Part shown: in pieces, positions 16,144 to 23,554 of the stretch
Numbering within the stretch: position 1 is the first letter of the stretch
Layout: each line of letters opens with the position of its first letter
Assembly (NCBI GenBank): GCA_003553525.1
Contig: PWEO01000042.1
Location: 1 to 41,887, forward strand
Source: Clostridiaceae bacterium
Lineage (GTDB): Bacteria > Bacillota > Clostridia > Peptostreptococcales > T1SED10-28
Reading direction: 5' to 3'
DNA length: 41,887 nucleotides
Notes under the pieces: generated by a model
What the model saw: the letters and a program-made list of their open reading frames with translations, nothing else
What the model was told of the DNA's origin: nothing
Database searches by the model: none
Position numbers and translations under genes: made by a program

Positions 16144-16776
16144 TTACTGAATTACTTTCTCGAACAAGTTTTTCTCTTTATCAATTCTTTTAAATCCCAT
16201 TTTTTCCAAGTAGATTTCATGCTTTTCATTAACTGCATAGCTGTGGAAAGTATTGTACCCTAAATTTAAAAAATAGTCTTTACGATCTTCGAAAATATAG
16301 TTTCCGATATTAAAATCCCGATATTCAGGAATTACAAAATCCAATTGAATTCTCAGAGTATTTTGATCCTCTTCCGTGGCAAGAAAAACCCCTGCGGGTA
16401 CCAGGTTTCTTAAAATATAAAGTCCTATCGTAGTCTCTCCCACTTTGAAATTATTATGGGAAAAATATTTTTGTATATCCTCCCGGTAAAAATCCAGAAA
16501 ATAATTAAAGTACTGGGTGTCTTTATCCACAGGAACCATATGGAAATACTCTTTCCGCGCGTAAATTTTCCTTAAATAATAAATATTAATAATTACAATC
16601 CCTAAGTTCATGATCCCTACGGGAAGAGCTCCGATAATAAATCCATAGGCTGCAAATATTGCCGCACCGGCTAAGTTGATCCAACGAAGTTTTACAATCG
16701 AACTCATCAATAAAGAGATTAAAATCAATACCGATGCTAAATACCCGACCCATTCAATCCATTCTATTCCAAACAT
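16144..16776 (-). CDS. YgjV-like membrane protein with C-terminal GNAT-like domain
   Basis: The first 75 residues hold three membrane helices (WVGYLASVLILISLLMSS, INLAGAAIFAAYGFIIG, GIMNLGIVIINIYYL) resembling YgjV-type bacterial inner-membrane proteins. The remaining 130 residues are soluble and look like an acetyltransferase-type fold (LYILRNLVPAGVFLATEE, then LDFVIPEYRDFNIGNYIF and LGYNTFHSYAVN...YLEKMGFKRI), although a canonical acetyl-CoA loop is not clear. Function is unknown. The first ATG (16791) has only a weak site, whereas the ATG at 16776 has GGAGG eight bases upstream, so the shorter 210-residue form is given. It probably leads an operon with the selenoprotein gene. Confidence 0.7.
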   Translation of the reverse strand: MFGIEWIEWVGYLASVLILISLLMSSIVKLRWINLAGAAIFAAYGFIIGALPVGIMNLGIVIINIYYLRKIYARKEYFHMVPVDKDTQYFNYFLDFYREDIQKYFSHNNFKVGETTIGLYILRNLVPAGVFLATEEDQNTLRIQLDFVIPEYRDFNIGNYIFEDRKDYFLNLGYNTFHSYAVNEKHEIYLEKMGFKRIDKEKNLFEKVIQ

Positions 16777-16839
16777 ATTCTGATCCTCCATTTATTCTTC
16801 TACTTACCTTCCGCTGTTTATTCTTAACATACCCTATCT

Positions 16840-16867
16840 ATTATACGCTGAACCGAAGAAGTGTTAA
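16840..16867 (-). promoter_or_regulatory. Promoter of the YgjV-like/selenoprotein run
   Basis: TTAACA (16862-16867) and TATAAT (16840-16845) on the minus strand, 16-base spacer, about 63 bases before the chosen start. Confidence 0.65.
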
Positions 16868-17032
16868 AGGAATACTTTCTCGTTAGGAAATGTTCTTTTT
16901 TTATCTATATTCGAAATTTTCTGTTTTATTATACGGTCGGGAAAATAGGTAGCTTCAACCTCCCAGGACTCAATTGATACTTTATCTCTTGGTTCATGTA
17001 GTAGAGCTTATTTTTCCTTTTCATTTTTTTGC

Positions 17033-17074
17033 AAAAAAAACTACTAAGATGAATAACTTCTTCTTAGTAGTTTT
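17033..17074 (-). terminator. Terminator after the HD-GYP gene
   Basis: Arms CTACTAAGA (17041-17049) and TCTTAGTAG (17062-17070), extended by AAAA/TTTT, form a hairpin followed on the minus strand by a run of eight T. It lies 17 bases beyond the HD-GYP stop. Confidence 0.9.
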
Positions 17075-17090
17075 CTCCTCGCTATGAAAA

Positions 17091-17861
17091 TTATCTGTAT
17101 TGCAGTATAACCTTCTCAACAAAAATTTTTACAATTTTCGGATCAAACTGACTGCCGGAATTCTTAATCAATTCCTCCACAGCCAGTTTCCGACTTTTTG
17201 TTTTTTGATACACTCGTTCAGTAGTCATTGCGTCGTAAGCATCAGCCACCGCAATGATCCTTGAAAACAGTGGTATTTCTCCGCCCTTTAATTCCCCCGG
17301 ATATCCCAGTCCATTCCAATACTCATGATGATGTCGCACATACTTGGCAAGCTTTCGATATCTCTTATCAGCTTTGAGTAACCAATACCCGATTTCCGGA
17401 TGTTTTTTAATCTCTTCCATTTCTGCTTTACTCAGTTTTTGAGGCTTATTTAGAATTTCCGGTTCAATAAAAGCCTTGCCGATATCATGCATTTTCGCAG
17501 CCAGACCCAAGGCCTGCAGTTCATGATCTTTAAGTTCCAATACTTTCCCAATACCCTTACTATAGCGTTCCACGTTTTGTAAATGCAGGACCTGATCTTC
17601 AAAACGGTCTTTAATCGTTTCTAATGTATGTTCTAAAATCAAACTTCCGACACCCATTTTACTGTCAATTTGCTTTCCATATATTCCTATTGGATCTCCG
17701 CTCATAATCCCCCGGTACTCTGACAATGTCTCTTGCTCCCCGATACATTCCTTTGGCATGGAAGAAAAGACATTCCCGTGAATCTTACCTGTAGCAACAT
17801 CTAGCAGGCTTGTATATTTACTTTTAAAATTATGACTATGCTCTTTAATAATGAATCCCAT
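17091..17861 (-). CDS. HD-GYP domain phosphodiesterase
   Basis: A 256-residue cytoplasmic protein with no signal peptide or membrane helix. After about 80 unassigned residues comes a complete HD-GYP domain: MHDIGKAFIE (HD metal ligands), HPEIGYWLL, YVRHHHEYWNGLGYPGELKG (HH ligands and GYP), then IPLFSRIIAVADAYDAMTTERVY. HD-GYP enzymes hydrolyse cyclic di-GMP, and some other cyclic dinucleotides. All metal-binding residues are present, so it should be active. The open frame reaches 17897, but ATG 17861 has GGGAGGAG five bases upstream. It lies 52 bases after the repeat-peptide gene on the same strand with no terminator between, so the peptide and the phosphodiesterase are probably co-transcribed. 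Confidence 0.9.
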   Translation of the reverse strand: MGFIIKEHSHNFKSKYTSLLDVATGKIHGNVFSSMPKECIGEQETLSEYRGIMSGDPIGIYGKQIDSKMGVGSLILEHTLETIKDRFEDQVLHLQNVERYSKGIGKVLELKDHELQALGLAAKMHDIGKAFIEPEILNKPQKLSKAEMEEIKKHPEIGYWLLKADKRYRKLAKYVRHHHEYWNGLGYPGELKGGEIPLFSRIIAVADAYDAMTTERVYQKTKSRKLAVEELIKNSGSQFDPKIVKIFVEKVILQYR

Positions 17862-17913
17862 GGAATCTCCTCCCTTCCTCTTATTCTGATAGCTCAATTG
17901 AAATGTTATCCGT

Positions 17914-18114
17914 CTATGAATATTCCTCTACGGTAAAGTCATTCCACTCGATCAGCCCGTCATTTTCTCTGCCCGCCACTTCTTCTTCAATGGGTACACT
18001 GTTCCATTCAATCAACCCGTCATCCCCTTTTCTACTGTTTATTCCCATCCCTCCATCAATGAATACTATCAAAAAACTGGTAATGATCATACAGACAGCA
18101 ATGAATCTTTTCAT
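17914..18114 (-). CDS. Small exported peptide precursor with two DGLIEWN repeats
   Basis: A 66-residue product with a classic export signal (MKRF, then a hydrophobic core to about residue 19, then DGGMG) and a short acidic mature part. DGLIEWN occurs twice (residues 32-38 and 52-58), each followed by a related tail (SVPIEE and DFTVEE). The two copies differ at four of seven codons by synonymous changes only, so the amino acids are being kept. AAAGGAGG lies nine bases before the ATG. Size, export signal, repeated motif and divergent placement next to a helix-turn-helix/TPR regulator fit a signalling-peptide precursor of the Phr/PapR type. No peptide-modifying enzyme is nearby, so a RiPP is less likely. 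I recognise no known family. Confidence 0.75.
   Translation of the reverse strand: MKRFIAVCMIITSFLIVFIDGGMGINSRKGDDGLIEWNSVPIEEEVAGRENDGLIEWNDFTVEEYS
17941..18021 (-). repeat. Two in-frame copies of the DGLIEWN coding repeat
   Basis: Copies at 18001-18021 and 17941-17961, 60 bases apart start to start. Both encode DGLIEWN but use different codons for Leu, Ile, Glu and Asn. Confidence 0.9.
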
Positions 18115-18140
18115 CCGGTATAACCTCCTTTAAAATTATT

Positions 18141-18160
18141 TAGAATTGTACTTAATTCTA
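18141..18160. promoter_or_regulatory. Perfect inverted repeat upstream of the peptide gene
   Basis: TAGAATT-N6-AATTCTA (7-6-7) lies between a probable minus-strand -10 (TATATT or TATTAT, 18160-18167) and the peptide ribosome binding site. It is a good candidate operator for the divergent regulator; a 5' mRNA hairpin is the alternative. Confidence 0.55.
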
Positions 18161-18221
18161 TAATATAACGATTCACCCGGAATTACAGCAGGCATGGATG
18201 CGCGGTTCCCCCCTTGAATTT

Positions 18222-18237
18222 TGGCACGATTATTGCA
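18222..18237 (+). promoter_or_regulatory. Sigma-54 (-24/-12) promoter of the HTH-TPR regulator
   Basis: TGGCACG-N4-TTGCA with a T before it matches the full YTGGCACGNNNNTTGCW sigma-54 consensus, with the GG-to-GC spacing intact. It points towards the regulator gene, with a start near 18249 and an untranslated leader of about 87 bases. A sigma-54 activator would be required; none is encoded in the window. Confidence 0.72.
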
Positions 18238-18335
18238 AGCAATCGGCTGTTGTATTTATTTCCCCATAATTTGTTTTAAATCCTTTATAAATGGTAAATA
18301 TTCTATAGATTAAATCATTAGAAAAGGAGACTGCT

Positions 18336-19247
18336 ATGGACTTTAATCTTGCAAATTTCGGCGTTAAACTAAAAGATATACGTGTAAAGTTTAATCTAAG
18401 TCAAAATGAGGTTTATGAACAAACCGGAATTAATCCCTCCACCCTGCGACGTTTAGAAGGGGGCAAAGTAATTCCGAAGTTTGAGACCCTGGAAATCCTT
18501 TCTTCGCTTTATAAGGAGGACCTTCTTTTACTATTTTCTCAATACCGCATTGATCATAGCCTGCTTTTTAATGAGGTATACAATCGTTTAGAGTTGAAAT
18601 TTGATAAGGATGAAATCGATTCCCTGGCAAAGGAGATTCTGGAGCTCGAGACTTTACTGGAAAATTCCTCGCAGTCCTATTTCAAAGTTCAAATTCACCA
18701 ATTGATACACCTTTCTAAGGCTGTACTCTTATATAAAAAAGAAGGAGATTCATTAAAAGCTTTAGATGAGTTGGTTCACGGGCTTCAACGAACCATACCC
18801 GCTTTTTCCGTGAGTACTTACTCAGACTTCGTTTACTCCACCTTTGAAGTTCGAATTCTAATGAATATCGCCTTTGTGCTTAACAAACTTCACCGTGATG
18901 AGGTCTATGTAGAAATTTTGGAATTCTGTCATATTTCTTCAGATAAAAACGATGGGATCTTCCCGAAAATATGCCATAATTTATCTACGGTGTATATCCG
19001 AGCCGCCAAATACGAAAAAGCTTTAACCATTGTAAATGAAGGGATTACCTCCTGTCAAAACAATAGGAATTATAATGGTCTCAATCTCCTGTATTACAAC
19101 CAAGGCATTATCAAATTTCGCCTGGATCAGGAGGATTACTCTGATTCCATTGGTCTTGCTCTCACCCTTTCAACGGCCTATGGACATCCGAAATTATCCG
19201 CGAAGTTGTTGGATAACTGTCGGGAAATTTTTAATATGCCTATCTAA
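18336..19247 (+). CDS. XRE-type HTH regulator with TPR-like C-terminal domain (RRNPP-like)
   Basis: A 303-residue cytoplasmic regulator. Residues 8-60 form an XRE helix-turn-helix (LKDIRVKFNLSQNEVYEQTGIN, then PSTLRRLEGGKVIPK as recognition helix). The rest is alpha-helical with repeat-like segments such as ICHNLSTVYIRAAKYEKALTIVNEG and LNLLYYNQGIIKFRLDQEDYSDSI. This is the layout and length of Rgg/PlcR/NprR proteins, which bind short imported peptides in the TPR groove. The exact subfamily is not recognised. It is divergent from the repeat-peptide gene, its probable ligand source, and is preceded by a sigma-54 promoter. AAAGGAGA precedes the ATG by five bases. A YihY-type gene follows after 73 bases. 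Confidence 0.82.
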   Translation: MDFNLANFGVKLKDIRVKFNLSQNEVYEQTGINPSTLRRLEGGKVIPKFETLEILSSLYKEDLLLLFSQYRIDHSLLFNEVYNRLELKFDKDEIDSLAKEILELETLLENSSQSYFKVQIHQLIHLSKAVLLYKKEGDSLKALDELVHGLQRTIPAFSVSTYSDFVYSTFEVRILMNIAFVLNKLHRDEVYVEILEFCHISSDKNDGIFPKICHNLSTVYIRAAKYEKALTIVNEGITSCQNNRNYNGLNLLYYNQGIIKFRLDQEDYSDSIGLALTLSTAYGHPKLSAKLLDNCREIFNMPI

Positions 19248-19320
19248 TGTTTTTTTTGAAAAGCCGTATTTGATTTTTAAAAACCTATATGCTTTTTTTA
19301 TAATAGAAAGGAAGGATATT

Positions 19321-20415
19321 ATGTTTAACACCCTATCTTTTGATTCGATTCTTTGGTTATTGTTTTTCGTAGGAATCTTGATTCTGATTTTAGCATTTAT
19401 TCAATTACTCTTTAGAATTTTGGATCTCAAGCGAAGCCTTCATAATATTGGAAACAAAAGAAAAGCACCTGCAAAATCTCAAAAAATACAACCGGAGAAG
19501 CCTGAAAAATCCTTAGGGCCCCCCTCTGAAAATTTGTCTGAAAATCCTAAGCATGATTCCGAGGCAGGCACGGATATTTCCAAAGATCTCAAAGAGTATT
19601 CGAAAACTTTTTTTAAAGCATTATTGAATAATATCAAAAATGATAAGGTGCCGGATTTAGGGGCCCAAACTACATATTATCTGCTTTTAGCCCTGTTTCC
19701 TTTCTTTATTTTTCTGCTTAGCGTCCTGCAGTATACTCCTTTAGAATATGAAACAATTATCATTACCTTAGAAGATTTATTACCCGAAGAAGCCCATGAA
19801 ATTATTTTCGGAACCATTGAAGAGGTGTTTACCGGCAGTAGCGGAGCCCTCCTTTCCTTTGGTGTGGTTGCCGCTCTTTGGAGCTCCCTTAAGGGTGCTA
19901 ATGCCTTAATCAAAGGAGTAAACACCGCTTACAACGTAGAAGAAACCCGAAATTTTTTCCAAGTTAAGGCCGTAGCTCTGTTAACCACCATCGGTGTTCC
20001 CATCGTAATTCTTCTCGCTTTTTTCTTTATTGTTTTCGGACAGGTGCTGGGGACTTATGTGTTTGACTTTTTCGGTCTTTCAGATTATTTTATCGATCTT
20101 TGGAGCTGGATGCGTTTTCCCATCCCCATTGCGGTTATGGTGCTGTTCTTTATGATATTTTATAAGTTCGCCCCGAACCAACAGCTGAAATTTCGAAATG
20201 TGTTCTGGGGAGCCCTTTTTACCGTGATTTTTTGGTTAATAGCCTCCTTAGGTTTTTCCTTTTATGTCAATAATTTTGGCAATTACTCCACGGTGTACGG
20301 AAGCCTCGGCAGTGTGGTGGTGATTCTGCTCTGGCTTTATATCAGCAGCATTATCATCATTGTGGGCGGGGAAGTAAATGTAGTTCTGTCAAGACTTGGA
20401 AGAGATCAGCTTTAG
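19321..20415 (+). CDS. YihY/BrkB family membrane protein
   Basis: A 364-residue integral membrane protein. An extra N-terminal helix (WLLFFVGILILILAFIQLLF) is followed by a polar Lys/Pro/Ser-rich linker (about residues 45-95), then the YihY/BrkB core with about six helices. Core motifs include AQTTYYLLLALFPFFIFLLSVL, SFGVVAALWSSLKGANALIKGVNTAYNVEE and VYGSLGSVVVILLWLYISSIIIIVGGEVN. Family members were once called RNase BN in error; their function is unknown, with transport or envelope roles suggested. The ATG at 19321 has GGAAGG upstream; the open frame runs much further back inside the regulator gene and that part is an overlap artefact. It may be in the regulator's transcript. Confidence 0.88.
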   Translation: MFNTLSFDSILWLLFFVGILILILAFIQLLFRILDLKRSLHNIGNKRKAPAKSQKIQPEKPEKSLGPPSENLSENPKHDSEAGTDISKDLKEYSKTFFKALLNNIKNDKVPDLGAQTTYYLLLALFPFFIFLLSVLQYTPLEYETIIITLEDLLPEEAHEIIFGTIEEVFTGSSGALLSFGVVAALWSSLKGANALIKGVNTAYNVEETRNFFQVKAVALLTTIGVPIVILLAFFFIVFGQVLGTYVFDFFGLSDYFIDLWSWMRFPIPIAVMVLFFMIFYKFAPNQQLKFRNVFWGALFTVIFWLIASLGFSFYVNNFGNYSTVYGSLGSVVVILLWLYISSIIIIVGGEVNVVLSRLGRDQL

Positions 20416-20468
20416 TTTTTCAATCCTAAAACTTCCATAAGTGAACAGCCGCTAACCTTCTAAACGAC

Positions 20469-20515
20469 AAAAAAGGAAGAAAAGAGACTATTCCTTCTCT
20501 TTTCTTCCTTTTTTA
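20469..20515. terminator. Bidirectional terminator, 19-bp perfect stem
   Basis: Left arm 20469-20487 begins with A6 and right arm 20496-20514 ends with T6; the two are perfectly complementary with an eight-base loop. It serves the YihY gene and the convergent thiosulfate-transport operon. Confidence 0.92.
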
Positions 20516-20558
20516 ATATTTTCCCTAATTTCTCCTAAAGGATGGTTTTCTCTTTTAT

Positions 20559-21116
20559 TTAAAGCCCCGCAACCTCGAGGATCGCCATAATTCCTATAAG
20601 GACTGCAGCAAAGGGCAGCGTATACTTAAAAGGACTGCCTTTCATTCGTTGAAATAAAGAAACTTCACTAAAATGGTCATCTTCGATGATTTTTTTTCTT
20701 TTCAGGGTACTGTACATCGAAGCAAAGATTCCCGAGCCAATTATAATTCCCAGCATCCCTCCGATAAGACCATCGATATATCCGTTTCCCACGGCTCCGG
20801 CAATGGTACCGGGACAATATCCTAAAATGGCAAATCCCACTCCGAATATGAGTCCTCCTATCATAGAGTTTTTAATGGAGCCAGGTTTCGGATGCAGTTG
20901 AATTTTACCCTTTGGATACCAATAGCTGATCCCAAGCATTGTAACGATAACTGCGGTTAACATGATTTTTAAAACCGTAAAATCCATCAACCGTAATTGG
21001 GCTAGAATCACATCATACTTGGTCACGCCTCCCTTTTGCAGTAAAAAGCCGAATACTATACCGATTAACAGTCCAAGAAATAGTTGAAGCCTTTTATTAT
21101 CATAGTGTTTCTCCAT
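20559..21116 (-). CDS. YeeE/YedE-type sulfur transporter half, PmpB-like
   Basis: A 185-residue protein with about five membrane helices, one half of a split YeeE/YedE transporter. Full-length YeeE imports thiosulfate; half-size proteins (PmpA/PmpB) occur in pairs beside persulfide dioxygenase genes. The conserved segment is FAILGYCPGTIAGAVGNGYIDGLIGGMLG near residues 95-125, whose Cys is the family's likely sulfur contact. The first ATG of the frame abuts the GGGAGG site; ATG 21116, six bases further, is better spaced. It is the last gene of the operon, 15 bases after its sister subunit, and ends at a strong terminator. Confidence 0.85.
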   Translation of the reverse strand: MEKHYDNKRLQLFLGLLIGIVFGFLLQKGGVTKYDVILAQLRLMDFTVLKIMLTAVIVTMLGISYWYPKGKIQLHPKPGSIKNSMIGGLIFGVGFAILGYCPGTIAGAVGNGYIDGLIGGMLGIIIGSGIFASMYSTLKRKKIIEDDHFSEVSLFQRMKGSPFKYTLPFAAVLIGIMAILEVAGL

Positions 21117-21131
21117 AAACATCCTCCCTTC

Positions 21132-21644
21132 TTATAAGCTGTACTTAATCAGAGCCGTGACAATTCCTCCGATGAAAAATGCCGTCGCCGCCATCCAGCT
21201 GACAATTGAAAGTTGACTGGCGCCGCTGATTCCATGTCCGCTGGTACAACCCCCGGCCCACCGGGCACCAATGCCAAGTATAATCCCTCCGATTAACGCC
21301 GTAATAAATCTGGGAAAGAAATCCGATGAAAAGTTGGATGCCCACATTTCCGGTACCAAGGTGATTTGAAAGTCCCCCGATAAGGTGGCGGACAAAAATG
21401 ATCCGATTATAATACCTCCTACCAGCATCACTCCCCAATCCACCTGTGGGGTCTTTTGGCTGTAATATTCGTTCCTTTGCACCTTTTCTCTTTGGAATAT
21501 TTTCCGAATCATTCCGCTTACATTAAGATAAGTGGTTGATGCCGCTAAGGGCTTGTTGGAAATCCTTAGGGCAATAATATTTAAAAGCCCGATCAGTGCT
21601 CCCACCACATAGGGAGACCACTGGGTCTCTGTGAAAATACCCAA
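21132..21644 (-). CDS. YeeE/YedE-type sulfur transporter half, PmpA-like
   Basis: A 170-residue membrane protein and sister of the downstream half. It has about four to five helices and the hallmark ARWAGGCTSGHGISGASQ (about residues 125-142), in which the Cys is the conserved sulfur-relay residue of YeeE. The start codon is TTG behind AAAGGAGG with seven bases of spacing. It follows the SLC13 permease by 63 bases. Together with the downstream half it should make one channel for thiosulfate or a related sulfur anion; the direction (uptake or release) cannot be told. Confidence 0.87.
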   Translation of the reverse strand: MGIFTETQWSPYVVGALIGLLNIIALRISNKPLAASTTYLNVSGMIRKIFQREKVQRNEYYSQKTPQVDWGVMLVGGIIIGSFLSATLSGDFQITLVPEMWASNFSSDFFPRFITALIGGIILGIGARWAGGCTSGHGISGASQLSIVSWMAATAFFIGGIVTALIKYSL

Positions 21645-21707
21645 TATTGTTCCTCCTTTCGCTCTTATAATTCGCTTATATAATTAGTCCGGGATCTCTC
21701 CGTTTCC

Positions 21708-23495
21708 TTATAAATAAAAGAAATAGATCATCGTTACCAGTACCACTAAGAAAGCAACCGTCATCAAACCTCCGGCCTTCATATAATCTTTATTGCTATA
21801 GCCTCCGGGGCCCATGGTAAAGGCGTTGACCGGATGGGTAGGGAGGACAAAGGAATTATCGGTTCCCACGGCTATCAACAAGGCCAAAGCTCTAGGATCC
21901 AGTCCGAAATTCTCCGCAATAACCAGCACCAAGGGAACCAATAACACCGTTGCGGCCACGTTGGACATGAACAGGGAAAACACGGTGGCCAGAACAGCAA
22001 GGGTGATTAATACCGGAACAACTCCCCATCCTCCCACAATACTCATCATCCACGTTGCTGCCAGCTCCGCTCCTCCGGTTTTTTCAAAGGCTAATCCCAG
22101 GGGAATCAGACCCGCAAGTAAAAAGACTGTTCGCCAACCAATGGCCTGATACAGCTCTTCCTTAGGAACCACTCCCAGCACCACCATCAACAGTGCCCCG
22201 GTAAAGAAGCTTAGGGCTAAGGAAAACCCTAAAATCACCAATAAAATGCCAAGGCCCATAGAAAATAAAGCCTGCAGTTTTCGATCCTTTCCTTTCTCTT
22301 CCGGAGCCTTAACCTCGGTCATCACCACAAAATCCCTGGAAGATTTCATTCGCTGCAAATCCTCCCATCGGCCAAAAACAATCATCTCCAAGCCCGCTTC
22401 CATAGGTTTTTTTAACAAGCTGGTTTTCTCACCCTCTTGATGAATATAGGCTACGGGTTCTACTTTAAAGTTCTTTCGAAGAGCAAACTCTCCCAGGGTT
22501 TTTCCGATGGCACCGGACCGGGGAGGCACAATAATTTCTGCAAATCCTGCATAGTCCTCTTGGGTTAAATTTGAGAACTCCTCCAGCTTTTCCTTTACTG
22601 TAAGTTTTTCATTGTCAATAAAGGCCTCTAACTTTTCTTTTTCTCCAAGAATTACCAAACTTTGATTTTCTTTCAATGTGGTCTTTCTCCAAGGAACATA
22701 AGTTTTGCTACCTTCCTCGGATATTCCTAAAATGTGCAGATCATACTTTTCCCAAATATCAATGTCTTCAATATTCTTCCCTAAAACAGGGCTTTCCCCG
22801 GGAATTGACACTTCCCGAAGTTCCCTTGGCAAATCATAAAGTTTTTGGAGATCCTTCTTTGTTTCTCCTTTTTCATCCTTCCTGCTCTTTGGCAATATAA
22901 AGCTGCCGAAAAAGTAAAAAAGTAAAATCCCCGTAGCCAGCAGCATCAATCCGATGGGCGTCACGCTAAACAAATTAAAACCTTCATAGCCTCCATCCCC
23001 TAATAAATCATTCAGCACAATCAAGGGGCCCGATGCCACCATGGTCAATGTACCTCCTAGAATCGCTGCAAAACCCATGGGCATAATAAGCCTGCTGGCA
23101 GGAATATCCGCCTGCTTTCCCACTTTTCGAAGAGCCGGTAAAAAGAGAGCGGCAGCTCCGATGTTTTGCATAAATGCGGAAACTATTCCCACGGTACCGG
23201 AGACTGAAACCATAATCCTTTTCTCATTTCTCCCCACGGTATCCGTAATCTTTTTCGCAAGAAGCGTCATTAAACCTGACCGATCGATCCCATAACCTAA
23301 AATCATCACTCCCATAATAGCAATCACCGCATTGGATGAAAAACCGGAGAAAGCTTCTTCAATGGTAATGACTCCAGACCAGCCAAGAAGAATCATCACC
23401 AATATGGCCACAAGGTCCGTCCGTAGTTTTTCCGTAACAAATAAAACAACGGCTATTATTAATATCCCATAGGTTATTGCAATTTCCTGGGTCAT
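21708..23495 (-). CDS. SLC13/DASS family permease with two RCK-C domains
   Basis: A 595-residue transporter. The two halves of the membrane domain (about residues 1-200 and 405-595) flank a cytoplasmic insert with two TrkA-C/RCK-C modules (near 215-290 and 300-380). Conserved elements include MQNIGAAALFLPALRKVG near 110 and MSNVAATVLLVPLVLVIAE near 510, which carry the SNT/NAA-type sodium and anion sites. The insert-containing subgroup includes many putative sulfate or other anion permeases. It lies 59 bases after the CstB-like gene and before the YeeE-type halves, which argues for a sulfur oxyanion such as sulfate, sulfite or thiosulfate rather than a dicarboxylate. Confidence 0.88.
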   Translation of the reverse strand: MTQEIAITYGILIIAVVLFVTEKLRTDLVAILVMILLGWSGVITIEEAFSGFSSNAVIAIMGVMILGYGIDRSGLMTLLAKKITDTVGRNEKRIMVSVSGTVGIVSAFMQNIGAAALFLPALRKVGKQADIPASRLIMPMGFAAILGGTLTMVASGPLIVLNDLLGDGGYEGFNLFSVTPIGLMLLATGILLFYFFGSFILPKSRKDEKGETKKDLQKLYDLPRELREVSIPGESPVLGKNIEDIDIWEKYDLHILGISEEGSKTYVPWRKTTLKENQSLVILGEKEKLEAFIDNEKLTVKEKLEEFSNLTQEDYAGFAEIIVPPRSGAIGKTLGEFALRKNFKVEPVAYIHQEGEKTSLLKKPMEAGLEMIVFGRWEDLQRMKSSRDFVVMTEVKAPEEKGKDRKLQALFSMGLGILLVILGFSLALSFFTGALLMVVLGVVPKEELYQAIGWRTVFLLAGLIPLGLAFEKTGGAELAATWMMSIVGGWGVVPVLITLAVLATVFSLFMSNVAATVLLVPLVLVIAENFGLDPRALALLIAVGTDNSFVLPTHPVNAFTMGPGGYSNKDYMKAGGLMTVAFLVVLVTMIYFFYL

Positions 23496-23554
23496 AACAT
23501 CACCCCTCTAAACTGAATTTCATCTTTCGACTTTTCTTTAAAAAAACTCTAACA

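Larger units (their letters stand above)
16777..17090. other. Intergenic region between the YgjV-like gene and the HD-GYP gene
   Basis: This 314-base stretch has no credible gene. It contains the YgjV-like promoter (16840-16867) and the HD-GYP terminator (17033-17074); the 165 bases between them show nothing I recognise. Confidence 0.6.

Noticed and set aside
17914-18114. Repeat peptide as a RiPP precursor.
   Set aside because: No radical SAM, cyclase or other modifying enzyme lies nearby; tldD/tldE are 3 kb away and separated by other units.
18190-18216. Minus-strand AAGGGGGGAACCGCG resembles the T-box core AGGGUGGNACCGCG.
   Set aside because: The U of the UGGN tRNA-pairing core is G here, no terminator follows, and the upstream stem would have to lie across the divergent regulator's region. 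Treated as chance.
19036-19320. Long N-terminal extension of the YihY frame into the regulator gene.
   Set aside because: It overlaps the regulator in another frame; ATG 19321 has a good ribosome binding site and begins the hydrophobic helix.
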